Shown here: positions 37,158-46,302 of the stretch, piece by piece
Numbering within the stretch: the first letter of the stretch is position 1
Layout of the letters: each line of letters begins with the position of its first letter
From: JAPOUP01 sp965203255
Lineage (GTDB): Bacteria; Pseudomonadota; Alphaproteobacteria; Rhodobacterales; Rhodobacteraceae
Direction of reading: 5' to 3'
NCBI GenBank assembly: GCA_965203255.1
Contig: OZ241882.1
Location: 3,224,001 to 3,288,000 of the forward strand
Length of the DNA stretch: 64,000 nucleotides
Program-made: the position numbers and the translations under genes
Notes under the pieces: model-generated
Seen by the model: only the letters and a program-made list of their open reading frames with translations
The model's database searches: none
What the model was told of the DNA's origin: nothing

Positions 37158-37717
37158 TGGAGAACAACAGGACTTGGTGTCGGTTCGACCGGCTCAGGCC
37201 CGCCACCCATCAACACTGTCCACCAGAGTTTTCCACCGGGTTCCTGATGCCATGCGAATCCGATATGCTCGGCCCGCGGGTCCAGAATCACGCTCCGGGT
37301 CTCGTCCCGTTCCATCCAGGCGACGAGGGTCTCTAGTTCAGTCTCGAAAGTCTCTGAAATGACCTCGCCCAACACCGTTTGACGGTATCCTGTGCGCCAG
37401 GCACGTTCCAACGGCGACGACCCGTCGGATCCGAAATGCCAGGGACGGTTCTGAAGCGCCATGTCTCGTGAATGTGTGGCTGCGGCTGAGTTCAGACCCG
37501 CATCCAGAGTCACGGGCCTGACATCTTTGGCCTCACGGAAGGCGTTGACGGAATCAAGCATCCGAAACAGAATTCTTGACTCATCCTCTATGGAAATCCG
37601 GTAAATCCGGGGTAGGGAATTTCCGTCCGACCTTGCGCCGGGCGCACTGGTCTGCCCGGTCTCGCAGGCGGACAGCATGAAGGTGCCGAATATCAACATC
37701 GAGATCGGGCGCAGCAT
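37148..37717 (-). CDS. CAP (SCP/PR1) domain lipoprotein
   Basis: 189 residues. Signal peptide with lipobox LSAC near residue 18, then a CAP domain: LLNSVNAFREAKDVRPVTLD-like DSVNAFREAKDVRPVTLD, LNSAAATHSRDMALQNRPWHFGSDG, GEVISETFET and HIGFAWHQEPGGKLWWTVLMGG. Bacterial CAP proteins of this kind are exported and of unknown function. It is convergent with the L,D-transpeptidase gene. Confidence 0.85.
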   Translation of the reverse strand: MLRPISMLIFGTFMLSACETGQTSAPGARSDGNSLPRIYRISIEDESRILFRMLDSVNAFREAKDVRPVTLDAGLNSAAATHSRDMALQNRPWHFGSDGSSPLERAWRTGYRQTVLGEVISETFETELETLVAWMERDETRSVILDPRAEHIGFAWHQEPGGKLWWTVLMGGGPEPVEPTPSPVVLHQG

Positions 37718-38116
37718 TTGAATCTCTCCAGCGGTTTGCCTGATGTCCTATCGAAATGAATGCTTCAGTTCAAATCTGCGCCGTTAACCGTAATGTCGAA
37801 TCGATTTATGCGACCCGTCAAGGCAATGGTCTTAAGCATCGTTTGAATCCAAGACCGTTCCTAATCCTAAGGAAAGGAGCTTCGGCGACCCAAGCTGCAA
37901 AGGAATCTGCCCACATCCGATGTATTCCCCGAACGGTGGGTTCGACTGCGACTTCCTGCCAAATGTCTTGCTTAAGAATTGTGTTTTCCACTTGAAGCCA
38001 TTCCAGGCGGAGTCGCTGTATCAATTTCTCTCGTTTGGGCATTCGCAGCTCAACCAACTTTCATTCAGCTTACTGCAAAGTCACCGACTTGCTGCATTCC
38101 CTAACGAACGCCATAG
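37718..38116. other. intergenic before the IS remnant
   Basis: About 400 bases with lower GC than the surroundings. A 79-codon minus-strand frame (37818-38057) has no family resemblance and no clear ribosome binding site. I see no mobile-element end until the 34-bp repeat at 38117. Confidence 0.35.
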
Positions 38117-38150
38117 AGCCTCTTGCAAAGCTCTCGAGGTGAGCGGCTGA
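38117..38150 (+). repeat. 34-bp repeat, copy 1
   Basis: AGCCTCTTGCAAAGCTCTCG and the following 14 bases match 43024-43057 at 30 of 34 positions in the same orientation. This copy directly abuts the IS630 fragment, suggesting an insertion-element end or a deletion junction. The family is not recognised. Confidence 0.55.
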
Positions 38151-38151
38151 C

Positions 38152-38566
38152 TGGCGGCGCCTGAACCTGCACGGGGCACTGGATCTGGAAACGATGAGGC
38201 CCACGCTGGTGGAGGGCGGGAGGGCCGATGCCGGGACGGGCCCGTGGCTTCCGGGGAAGCCGGAGCGCACCCATCCCGACAGCTGGGTGATCCATGCCTT
38301 CCCAGACAACGCCCGCCACCATAACGCCAAAGCGCCCAAGCCGTTTCCGGAGCGGTCGGGGCGCCGCGTCCGGCCGCACATCCCGCCGCTATCCCATGCG
38401 CCGCACCTGAACCCCATCGAGCGTCTGTGGAGCGTCATGCACCGCCACGTGACGCACAACCGCTTTCATGCGGACTTCCGCCAGTTCACCGAAGCCACCT
38501 TCGCATTCCTCGACGAAACGCCGCCCAACGAAAAGGAGGCGACCAAGGAGTCCGTCACCGGCCTGT
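38152..38566 (+). pseudogene. IS630-type transposase fragment (C-terminal DDE part)
   Basis: Reads RRLNLHGALDLETM, HPDSWVIHAFPDNARHHNAK, PHIPPLSHAPHLNPIERLWS and VMHRHVTHNRFHADFRQFTE, the DDE_3 C-terminal half of an IS630-like transposase with Asp and Glu positions recognisable. The first part, including the first catalytic Asp, is missing and the C-terminus fades after LDETPPNEKEA. After it, up to 38826, further degraded sequence of probable IS origin follows (for example WIAERTHLTPVILEASLRRT). Confidence 0.72.
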
Positions 38567-38826
38567 CGGATAGTCGCAGACATGCCGGACCCGGTGCATC
38601 CGAAGATGCGGCGGCGGACGAATCACGCCCTGGAATGCGGTCGAAGGCAGTTCACCAGGTATGTTTGCCAAAAAACGCCGGAGCGAAAGATTTTTGGCTA
38701 CACCCTTGTCGGGCGCGTGTTCTAGCGTCATAATCTGCGCTGGATAGCCGAGCGCACGCACCTGACGCCCGTGATTCTGGAGGCGTCGCTGCGCCGGACG
38801 AAGCTGGACAGCCGGGAGGTGCTCTG

Positions 38827-41001
38827 ATGGGTATGATCGCCGAATTACGGATCGGACGGGGTGTCGCCCGAGGCATGGCAAGACTCCGCGGCGGAGGATG
38901 GGCGGAAGGCCGGGCCGGGATCGTTCCCCGTGTGCCAGCGTTGCGCCTCCGGGCCGTTGTTGCACTGTCGGCGCTGCTGCTCGCCGCCTGCGGGGGTGGG
39001 ACGAATTCCCATCCGAGCCCGCCTGAGAATGGATCGAGACTATCGGTTTCCCCTGCCCGGAGCGTCGAAGGTTCCGGAAGCGGCAGCTTCGTGGAGGTCG
39101 CAGCCGGAACAGCGTCCGGCAAGCCGGCTCATGGCCGCGTTCCCGAACGGTCTCCGATACCGGACGTACATGATCTGAACCGATACGGTGAGGCATGGGA
39201 GTCGGCAGGGTGGCGCGACAGACCCGATCCAGCTGCATTGCGGCCTGTCAGAGTCGCCCATCCGATCTCTCCGACATTTGGAGCCGGCGACTCGATCTGG
39301 AACTTGTCAGGCGTGATCGCGACGCCGGTCGAGGCTGCGGCCGCGCCGGTTGGCGAGCGGCCCGCAGTCGGCAACGCGCCGGTCGTCCATGCAGGCGCGG
39401 GGGCTGGCGATGTGGCCGGGTCGGCCTCGAGCGGCAGTCGATACCTTCAGCAGGACAGTCGACGGCTGAAGAACATCCGCGCCGCCGACCTGCGCACGAG
39501 CTGGAATGACACCGGACCCGTGACCGCAACGCTTGGACTTGCGGCGCCGACGAAGGCCCGGGCCGGGGCGTTGAAGAGCGCACTCGGGAAACTGAAGGCC
39601 TCGCACGCCGACGCCGCAGGATCGGCGGCGGCGCTGCCCAAGGTTCCCGACGGGTCCATCACCGTGCTCGGCGAGCGCGACGGCATCGCATACGGCGTCT
39701 GGAAGGGCGGTCCGGCCGGCACGGTGCCCGTCACGTTCTACTTCGGTCCGCACCAGACGTCATCCGGAAAGGGGTTTGTCGACTGGAAGGGGGGAATGTC
39801 CCGGGAGTTCATGGCCGTCCTGCGCCGCTCGACGAAAATCTGGACCAGACGGCTGCTCAGCGACGGAAAACGCCGCGACGTCACGATCAAGGTCGTTGAA
39901 GGCAACAGGTACAGGACTGTCGACACGGTCAAGGATGTCGAGGGCATTGTCGTTCAGGTTCGGCTCAACGACTTCGGCCGGGTGTCCGCGGGACCGATAG
40001 CCTACGATTCGGGCACGGACGGAGACAGGTTCATGCCCTACTACGGCAACATCAGCATCTCCAGTCATGTGCATGACAATCTCCATGACGGAATGGCCCA
40101 TTCGGTCGCCCACGAATTCGGCCATGTTCTGGGGATCACCCACTACGGCATCAATCTGTATAAGGACACATACTACGATCCGAAGGCCCACACCTGGTCC
40201 GGTCCGAACGCGATGCGCGCCAACGGCGGCAAGCCGGTTCCCCTGCAATGGGTGGATGGAAGGAAGTGGTGGGAGGTGGAGGAACCTCACGCCGAGGGTG
40301 CAAGGCGCGACGCGTCGCATCTCGGCGTCTGCTCGTCGGTGATGGCCTATTGCGCCGACACCTATGCCGGCGGCGCTCCGTCGGAGCTGGACTTCGCCAT
40401 TCTGGCCGACTTCGGATTCAATGTCCTCGATCCGAAGGTCGCGGCCGAGACGGAACGATACGGCCATGCGGCATGGGGCACTTGGGCGGCGTGGGGCGTC
40501 AGCGTTGAACGCGATCTGCGCGACAATTTTCACGAGGCGCACAACGACTGGACTCCGATTCCCCACGACTTCCTCCAGGCACACGCCGACGCCTTCGGCA
40601 CGGCGCCCGCGACGGCCCTTTCCGACAATGCCGCGCTTCGGGGCAAGGCCGTTTGGAACGGCAGGCTGCTTGGCGTCGACCTCGGCATAGAGCGCCTGCC
40701 CCCGGTGGTCGGCGATGCGAAACTGCGCGTCGACCTTGGCGAGATGGACGGCGAACTTCGCCTGCGCAACCTCACCGTGCACCTTGGCGGCGGGGGCCAA
40801 CCGATCCGTACCCGGCCCTTCCGCCAATCCGCTCTGCAATACGGGATCGATATCTCCGGAAACGGCTTCGCCGATGCGGGGGACAGGGTTCGGGGGAGCT
40901 TTTTCGGACCGGATCATCAGGAGATGGCGGGCGTGGTCAAGGATGTCCGGCCTGAGGTCCAGCTGCTCGGCGGTTTCGGAGGCGTCCGCGCCGCTGACTG
41001 A
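38827..41001 (+). CDS. large lipoprotein with metzincin protease domain and TbpB-like C-terminal barrel
   Basis: 724 residues in the longest form. A lipobox LLLAAC lies near residue 55, so the true start may be an internal GTG at 38932. A Ser/Gly/Ala-rich linker of about 170 residues follows. The zinc motif HEFGHVLGITH (429-439) has the full HExxHxxGxxH metzincin pattern and SVMAY (Met at about 506) is the Met-turn. The last 110 residues (LRGKAVWNGRLLG, VDLGEMDGELRLRNL, SFFGPDHQEMAGVV, LLGGFGGVR) resemble the C-lobe barrel of transferrin-binding-protein-like lipoproteins. Probably a surface-anchored protease; substrate unknown. More GC-rich than neighbours and bounded by IS debris, suggesting transfer. 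Confidence 0.75.
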   Translation: MGMIAELRIGRGVARGMARLRGGGWAEGRAGIVPRVPALRLRAVVALSALLLAACGGGTNSHPSPPENGSRLSVSPARSVEGSGSGSFVEVAAGTASGKPAHGRVPERSPIPDVHDLNRYGEAWESAGWRDRPDPAALRPVRVAHPISPTFGAGDSIWNLSGVIATPVEAAAAPVGERPAVGNAPVVHAGAGAGDVAGSASSGSRYLQQDSRRLKNIRAADLRTSWNDTGPVTATLGLAAPTKARAGALKSALGKLKASHADAAGSAAALPKVPDGSITVLGERDGIAYGVWKGGPAGTVPVTFYFGPHQTSSGKGFVDWKGGMSREFMAVLRRSTKIWTRRLLSDGKRRDVTIKVVEGNRYRTVDTVKDVEGIVVQVRLNDFGRVSAGPIAYDSGTDGDRFMPYYGNISISSHVHDNLHDGMAHSVAHEFGHVLGITHYGINLYKDTYYDPKAHTWSGPNAMRANGGKPVPLQWVDGRKWWEVEEPHAEGARRDASHLGVCSSVMAYCADTYAGGAPSELDFAILADFGFNVLDPKVAAETERYGHAAWGTWAAWGVSVERDLRDNFHEAHNDWTPIPHDFLQAHADAFGTAPATALSDNAALRGKAVWNGRLLGVDLGIERLPPVVGDAKLRVDLGEMDGELRLRNLTVHLGGGGQPIRTRPFRQSALQYGIDISGNGFADAGDRVRGSFFGPDHQEMAGVVKDVRPEVQLLGGFGGVRAAD

Positions 41002-41194
41002 GCCCCGGCGACCCGGGTCTTGGTTCCGCCTGAGACCTTGCCGACGATGTGTGAACCGGAGATTACGAAGCACAATCATTGAGACCAATCGCAGCAAGAG
41101 CAGCGCCCTAGCGGGCGGAACGCTACGGACTTGCATAAACCTGTTGCAGATCAGTGGGTTGAGACAGTTCAGACCGGGATTACGATACATATGT

Positions 41195-41216
41195 CCCCAC
41201 TTCCACGCCGAAGTCA
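41195..41216 (-). repeat. degenerate IS30 terminal repeat
   Basis: CCCCACTTCCACGCCGAAGT resembles the end of the complete IS30 copies (CCCCACTTCCATTCCGAAGT) with two changes. No transposase is attached. It lies between the metzincin gene and the second IS110. Confidence 0.5.
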
Positions 41217-41577
41217 AACGCTCATGATTGGGCTGGCCATATCGCCCCGCTGATCATGTAAGTTCAAGGGCTGCCGCCGCCGTCTTTCTTCCTGCGTCCG
41301 TTTTCCTTTTCCCGTCGGTTCACATTCGCTTTCCGAATGCGGCGGGATGACGCATGTTGCCGCGCGGAAGCGGACAGGAGGACGTTTTTTTTGTGCGGAC
41401 ATTGCGATCCCGTTGTCAAACTGTCCCGGGCCGTCGGCTTCGAGCCCCGCCTTGTTTACGGACTCTTCCGAGAACGAACAGCAAAATGCACCGCAGCGCC
41501 CGTCTCCGGGGGCTGTGAGTCTGCTGATCCGCCGGCCTGTCCGCTTCCACGCATGATCCCCAACAGGAGATAGTCAC
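41217..41577 (+). other. leader of the second IS110 element, possible bridge-RNA region
   Basis: About 360 bases with no gene before the IS110 transposase start. In IS110-group elements the guide RNA lies in the 5' non-coding end; the stretch contains GC-rich inverted repeats, such as around 41330-41400, and a T8 run near 41390. The exact element boundary was not located, so the call is tentative. Confidence 0.3.
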
Positions 41578-42831
41578 ATGATAGAGAAGGATAAGCTCAA
41601 TGTCATCCATTCCCGCGCCGCCGGGCTGGATGTTCACAAGATGCAGGTCACCGCGACCGTGCGCATCGCCCGCCCCGGCGCGGATTCGGAACGCATCACG
41701 AAGGAGTCCAGCACCCTTCCGAGCGGTCTGGCCGATCTTTCGGCCTGGCTCAGCGAACACGGCGTGACGGCTGCGGCGATGGAAGGAACCGGCGTCTATT
41801 GGGAGGCGGTTTTCGACGCCGTCGCCGATGCCGGAGCCGAGCCGCTGCTGCTGCACGCTCAGCATGTCAAACAGATCAAGGGCCGCAAGACCGATGTCGC
41901 CGACAGCATATGGCTGGCCCGCGTATGTCAGTTCGGTCTCTGCAGCCCGAGCATGGTTCCGCCGAAGAACTTCCGCGAGCTGCGCCGGGTCTCGCGCGCG
42001 CGCCGGAAGATCGTCGCCGGGCGGTCGCGGACGCGCTGCCGGGTCCACAGGATCATCGACGGAGCCGGGCTGCGCGTCGGCGGCGTCCTGTCCGACATTT
42101 TCGGGGCCAACGGCCGGCGCATCCTCGACGGTCTGGCCGAAGGGAAAGAGCGGGCGGAGATCCTCGCCTCGCTCTCGGGCCATGTGCGCGGGCATCTCGA
42201 AAAGCTCGACGACGCTCTGCGGCGCAGGCTTTCGGAGGCCGACCGGTTCCTGCTGCGCGATCAGATCCGTCTCTTCGACCAGGCCGGACATCGTCTGGCC
42301 GAACACGACGCCGTCATCGAGGAGGGTCTGGCCGGCCGCTGGAGCGATCTCAGCCTTCTGACCACGATTCCCGGTATCGACCGGCGCGCCGCGGCGGCGA
42401 TCATCATCGAGCTCGGCCCCGATGTCTCCGTCTTTCCCGGGCCGAGACACTGCGCCGCATGGGCCGGTCTCGCCCCCGGCAACAACGAGAGCGCCGGAAA
42501 ACGGCGTTCGGGACGGGTCCGCAAAGGCAACCAGGCTCTTCGCACGCTCATGATCGAATGCGCCCAGGCGGCCGCCCGCAGCAAGGGATGCCAGTTCAAG
42601 GGCTATCACAAGGCTCTGACCGTCCGCCGCGGCTACAAGCGGGCGACCGTCGCCGTCGCGAACAAGATGCTGCGCATCGTATGGGGCATGCTCTCGACCG
42701 GAGAACTCTACCATGACCCCGAAACCGACTATGAGGCCATGATGGTGATGCGCAATGCGCCGCGATGGATAAGAATGCTGCGTAAGTATGGCGTGACGGC
42801 CGGATCCGGAGAACGCCGGGCCGCCGCCTGA
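41578..42831 (+). CDS. IS110 family transposase
   Basis: 417 residues. DEDD domain: RAAGLDVHKMQVTATV with the first Asp, GTGVYWEAVF with Glu and GRKTDVADSIWLA with Asp. Transposase_20 domain: LLTTIPGIDRRAAAAIIIEL, CAAWAGLAPGNNESAGKRRS and KGNQALRTLMIECAQAA. It is of a different subgroup from the nested IS110 at 13018. ATG with AGGAG 8 bases upstream. Intact. Confidence 0.92.
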   Translation: MIEKDKLNVIHSRAAGLDVHKMQVTATVRIARPGADSERITKESSTLPSGLADLSAWLSEHGVTAAAMEGTGVYWEAVFDAVADAGAEPLLLHAQHVKQIKGRKTDVADSIWLARVCQFGLCSPSMVPPKNFRELRRVSRARRKIVAGRSRTRCRVHRIIDGAGLRVGGVLSDIFGANGRRILDGLAEGKERAEILASLSGHVRGHLEKLDDALRRRLSEADRFLLRDQIRLFDQAGHRLAEHDAVIEEGLAGRWSDLSLLTTIPGIDRRAAAAIIIELGPDVSVFPGPRHCAAWAGLAPGNNESAGKRRSGRVRKGNQALRTLMIECAQAAARSKGCQFKGYHKALTVRRGYKRATVAVANKMLRIVWGMLSTGELYHDPETDYEAMMVMRNAPRWIRMLRKYGVTAGSGERRAAA

Positions 42832-43201
42832 CCGCCGTCCTCGGGACGGCGGCCGACAGCTCTGCGGAGGAGGCCGAAAGCGCGAACGGCACGGGGCAGC
42901 AAGCGGGGCAGCCCTCAGACAGACCGAAGCGCCGAAGCCGCCTCACGCTGCCTCAGGCCGAACCCGCCAAATTCGGTCAACGATCCCGTGCGCCTTGTCG
43001 GGAAGAAACTTACACAGCAAACGAGCCACTTGCAAAACTCTCGAGTTGAGCGACTGAGAGGTTACAGGTCCACGCCCTCCAGTTTCTGCATTGAGGCGTT
43101 TCGAGATGGCATTAGGAGAGCTGGCGCGGGAGTTGACGATACATCATGGATACTGGACACTTGCGGCGCGAAGGATTGCACAGTCAGTTCCATAGCTGGA
43201 A
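42832..43201. other. IS110 right flank and old junction sequence
   Basis: No gene is seen. An inverted repeat (CCGCCGTCC / GGACGGCGG, 42831-42853) follows the transposase stop and could be its terminator or part of the element end. The 34-bp repeat copy 2 lies at 43024-43057. The rest is unassigned. Confidence 0.35.
43024..43057 (+). repeat. 34-bp repeat, copy 2
   Basis: AGCCACTTGCAAAACTCTCG and the next 14 bases match 38117-38150 at 30 of 34 positions, same orientation, 4.9 kb apart. The two copies bracket the metzincin gene and the second IS110. Confidence 0.55.
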
Positions 43202-44290
43202 TCAAACGAGCCGACGGTGCTCTTCGGCATCGTTCCAAGCGGTCAGAGCCTGGAAGTTCGGTACGAATCCGAGGCCCTTCCGTGCGTCGGACGAAATCGC
43301 CTCCCGTGAAGTGACAACACCAATTAAAGCGGGCGCATTTGCCAATGCACGCCGCAGTGCCGCTCGCAGGTTTTCGGGACTTTCAACCCTTTCGCCATAG
43401 GCACCGAGTGCGCGAGTCATTCCCTCGTATTCGGAGTCACCCAATAGCGTACCAATAACACGACCGCCGTAATTTGCCTCCTGATTGTAGCGTTCAATGT
43501 TCCAGACACCATTGTTTGAGACGATTAGGACAGCTTTGCAGCCATGCCGCACAGTGGTGCCGATTTCCACGGCATTTATACCATAGGCACCGTCCCCGGT
43601 GACGCAAATCACCTGACGGTCCGGACATGCCAGCGCGGCGGCGTTGGCGAATGGAACGCCGACACCAAGGCAACCGAAAGCACCGGCCTCGAGATAGGTC
43701 GTTGCGGAAAGTCCGACCCGAGCGAAACTCAGGAAGTCGCCGCCATCCGCAATCGCTATGTAGTCAGGCTCGGCCACTTCTCTGATGGCTGCGAACACCG
43801 CCAATGGGTGGATGCGCCCGTCGGCGCCAGTGGTTGGACTATTCTTGGTCGAGCTTTCATGGGTCCGCGCATGGTGCTTCTCGCGTAGCCCAGCGATCCA
43901 GTCCGAATCGAGGTCGCCCGAGTCGTTGCCGAGTGCCTTGACCAAAGCGTCCAACGCAAGATCAACGGACGCGAGGATTTCCGGCCGTCCCCGGCGGGTG
44001 TCGATCGATTCGCCGGGCGTGTCGGAAATCCGCATGAAGACGGAATTTGGAAACACTGCGGTTGAGCCATAGCCCAGCTGATAGTCGAGCTTGCGCCCAA
44101 GCGTGATAAACAGATCGGCCTGCGCCATCGCCGCAGCCCGAACAGCTCCAACCACCGAAGGATGGGCGGTGGGAAGGAGTCCACGGCTCTCCTGAGTGTC
44201 GAGGTATAACGCACCGGAGGCATCGAGGAAACGAGCGAGGGCCATGCCGCACGCCACAGGCTCCTCGGCCGGTTCATCCGGTGCCTGCAC
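43202..44290 (-). pseudogene. thiamine-diphosphate-dependent enzyme (acetolactate synthase-like), N-terminus missing
   Basis: Encodes the central and ThDP-binding domains: SRGLLPTAHPSVVGAVRAAA, ADLFITLGRKLDYQLGYG, IAIADGGDFLSFAR, GCLGVGVPFANAAALA and the cofactor motif GDGAYGINAVEIGT followed about 22 residues later by NNGVWNIERYNQ. Whole enzymes have about 550-590 residues; here the pyrimidine-binding domain of about 180 residues is absent. The frame begins after a TAA near 44333, in VYCGGTRA. A GTG at 44290 could start a fragment, but without the catalytic Glu domain it should be inactive. Confidence 0.77.
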
Positions 44291-44380
44291 GGCACGCGTC
44301 CCACCACAATAGACCAGAAAACGCCGGAGTTAGGTAAGTTGGGCTACACTCCCTTTCGATTGAAGAATTGGGGGTGCGAC

Positions 44381-44776
44381 TTGGCCAAGGCAATTCACTC
44401 AGTGATTCGCGTTCTGGACGAAGAGCGGTCAGTTGCATTCTACAGGAAGGCATTCGGACTCAGAGTTGCGGACCGGCTCAACATTCCGGACTTCACTTTG
44501 GTCTATCTGAGCAATCCCAAGACCGAATTCGAGTTGGAACTGACCATCAACAAGGGTCAAAGCGAGTCCTATGAACTTGGCAATGGTTACGGCCATCTCG
44601 CGGTGACGGTCGACGATCTGGAGGCCGAGCATGTGTGCTTTGAATTGGAGGGCCTTGGTCCCCGCAACCTGATGGAATTCGCTTCTGGAGGAGAACGCGT
44701 GGCGAGGTTCTCTTTCGTGCCCGATCCTGATGGGTACCAAATCGAAGTGCTCGAACACAGTGGCCGCTTCAAATGA
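44381..44776 (+). CDS. glyoxalase/VOC family protein (lactoylglutathione lyase-like)
   Basis: 131 residues from TTG 44381, preceded by GGGGG; the family N-terminus is AKAIHSVIRVLDEERSVAFY. GYGHLAVTVDDLEAEH and FVPDPDGYQIEVLEHSGRF supply metal-binding His and Glu positions of glyoxalase I-like proteins. It lies upstream of a decayed dehydrogenase subunit with which its relatives are often found. Intact, although the rest of its operon is not. Confidence 0.85.
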   Translation: MAKAIHSVIRVLDEERSVAFYRKAFGLRVADRLNIPDFTLVYLSNPKTEFELELTINKGQSESYELGNGYGHLAVTVDDLEAEHVCFELEGLGPRNLMEFASGGERVARFSFVPDPDGYQIEVLEHSGRFK

Positions 44777-44796
44777 GCAAAGATGGAGGAAGAGAA

Positions 44797-45321
44797 ATGT
44801 CCCAATTGGTAGGTCTCCCGGGGGCTGACTCGGCGCGAACTCCTGTCGCGCACGACCGCTGTTGGCACCTTATTTGCGGTCGGTTCCGGATTCCTTGCTG
44901 CAGCGGATGCAGTCTGAGCGATGGAGACAATGGAACTGAAGCCCGAACCTTTGGCACGCTGGTTCAAATGGCGCGTGATGCCTATCCTCATGATCGGGTG
45001 GGCGACGAATATTACCTAATCGCGGTAAGGGGTTACGACACCACAGATGCTGCACCTTGAATTGAGGAAGGCATCGCCGCGCTCAATGCGGCTGCCAAAT
45101 CGAAAGGCTATTCAAGCTATCTGGCAATAGGATGGGAACGCGACCGCGTCGAAGCCCTGTGGGGAATTGAGGGCGATGCCTTCTTTCAGCGGATCGGTGG
45201 AGGGCTGGTGACGAGACTCTATAACCAAAAGGAAGTCTGGCCGATCTTCGGATACGAGGGCTCTTCATTCGAGCTCGGGGGTTATCTGGACCGTGGATTC
45301 AATGATATCAACTGGCTTTAG
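44797..45321 (+). pseudogene. gluconate 2-dehydrogenase subunit 3-like Tat protein, frameshifted
   Basis: ATG with GGAGG 7 bases upstream. The Tat signal (TRRELLSRTTAVGTLF, then VGSGFLAAADAV) is in another frame than the start; the shift falls at a GGGGG run (44818-44823). A TGA stands where AVWAME is expected (44916-44918). A second shift returns to TFGTLVQMARDAYPHDRVGD, then TGA interrupts before IEEGIAALNAAAKSKGY and the end FELGGYLDRGFNDINWL. Small membrane or cytochrome-linked subunit of a GMC-type dehydrogenase in its intact form. Confidence 0.77.
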
Positions 45322-45399
45322 AGGTTGACCTAAAATGTGGATGGCCTCCCCCAGATGTGGTATCTCCGTGTCAGAAACCAACCAGACAGGGAGGATACC

Positions 45400-46235
45400 A
45401 TGGCCTGGACCGAGACCACCCAGAAGAAGTATAGGCGCAATGCGGAGCGATATGAAAGCGATCTGACCGACGGGGAATGGCTTCTGGTCGAGCCGCTTCC
45501 GCCGCCGCCGTCGAAGCTGGGCCGGCCCCGGTCCACGGATCTCCGCGAGGTCTTCAACGCGATCCAGTACATGCTGGCGACGGGCTGCCAGTGGCGGGCG
45601 ATTCCCAAGTGTTTTCCGCCGTTTACGACGGTCCAGGACTACTTCTACCCTTGGCGCGACAGCGGCGTCCTGGAGCGCATGATGGACGCGCTGCGCGACC
45701 TGGCGCGCGAACGGGCGGGGCGTGACCCGGAGCCGACCGCCGCCGGGACCGGCAGCCAGTCGGTGAGGACGACGGAGACGGGCGGTCCGTCGGGCTACGA
45801 CGCCGGAAAGAAGGCCAGGGGCCGGAAACGTCACATCGCCGTCGATGTGGAGGGGACCCCGATCGTGGTCCAGGCCCACACAGCCGACGTGCAGGACCGG
45901 GACGGCGCGCCGGAGGTCATCCTGGCGATGCTCGGGAAGGCGCCGGAGGTGACGAAGGTCTGGGCCGACAGCGGCTACAGCGGCGGGAGACCGCACGCCA
46001 GGCTCGCGGAGATGGGTGTCCCGGACGCGCTGGAGATCGTGGAAAGACCCAAGGGAACCAGGGGTTCACGGTGCTGTACCGCCGCTGGGTCGTGGAGCGC
46101 GCCTTCGCCTGGATGTCGCGCTGCCGCCGTCTGGCGAAGGATTGCGGGCGGAGCCTGGAGAGCTCCGTGGCCTGGGCGCAGCTGGCCGCCTGCCGGTTCC
46201 TGTTCCGGCGGCTGGCAAGGGGCGCAAGTGCCTGA
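45400..46235 (+). pseudogene. IS5 family transposase with one frameshift
   Basis: Start MAWTETTQKKYRRNAERYES has GGGAGG upstream. DLTDGEWLLVEPLPPPPSKL, FNAIQYMLATGCQWRAIPK, RGRKRHIAVDVEGTPIVVQA and VWADSGYSGG follow the IS5 (DDE_Tnp_1) pattern. After EIVERPKGTRG the frame changes at a GGGG run near 46061; in the other frame FTVLYRRWVVERAFAWMSRC and RRLAKDCGRSLESSVAWAQL complete the protein. One missing G explains it, although some IS5 members use programmed shifts. The element separates the two decayed dehydrogenase genes; its ends were not defined. Confidence 0.8.
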
Positions 46236-46302
46236 AATGCAATAATATAATTAAAACAATGACTTATGAGTCAAACTCTTAGGCCATAGGGAGGACAGAC
46301 TT

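Noticed and set aside
38567..38826. A possible separate gene upstream of the metzincin (WIAERTHLTPVILEASLRRT)
   Set aside because: Short, interrupted by stops in every frame, and similar only to degraded IS sequence.
39760..41217. A 485-codon minus-strand frame opposite the metzincin gene
   Set aside because: No family resemblance; the plus strand has lipobox, zinc motif and Met-turn.
41416..42714. A 432-codon minus-strand frame opposite the second IS110 transposase
   Set aside because: Antisense shadow; the plus-strand protein has all IS110 motifs.
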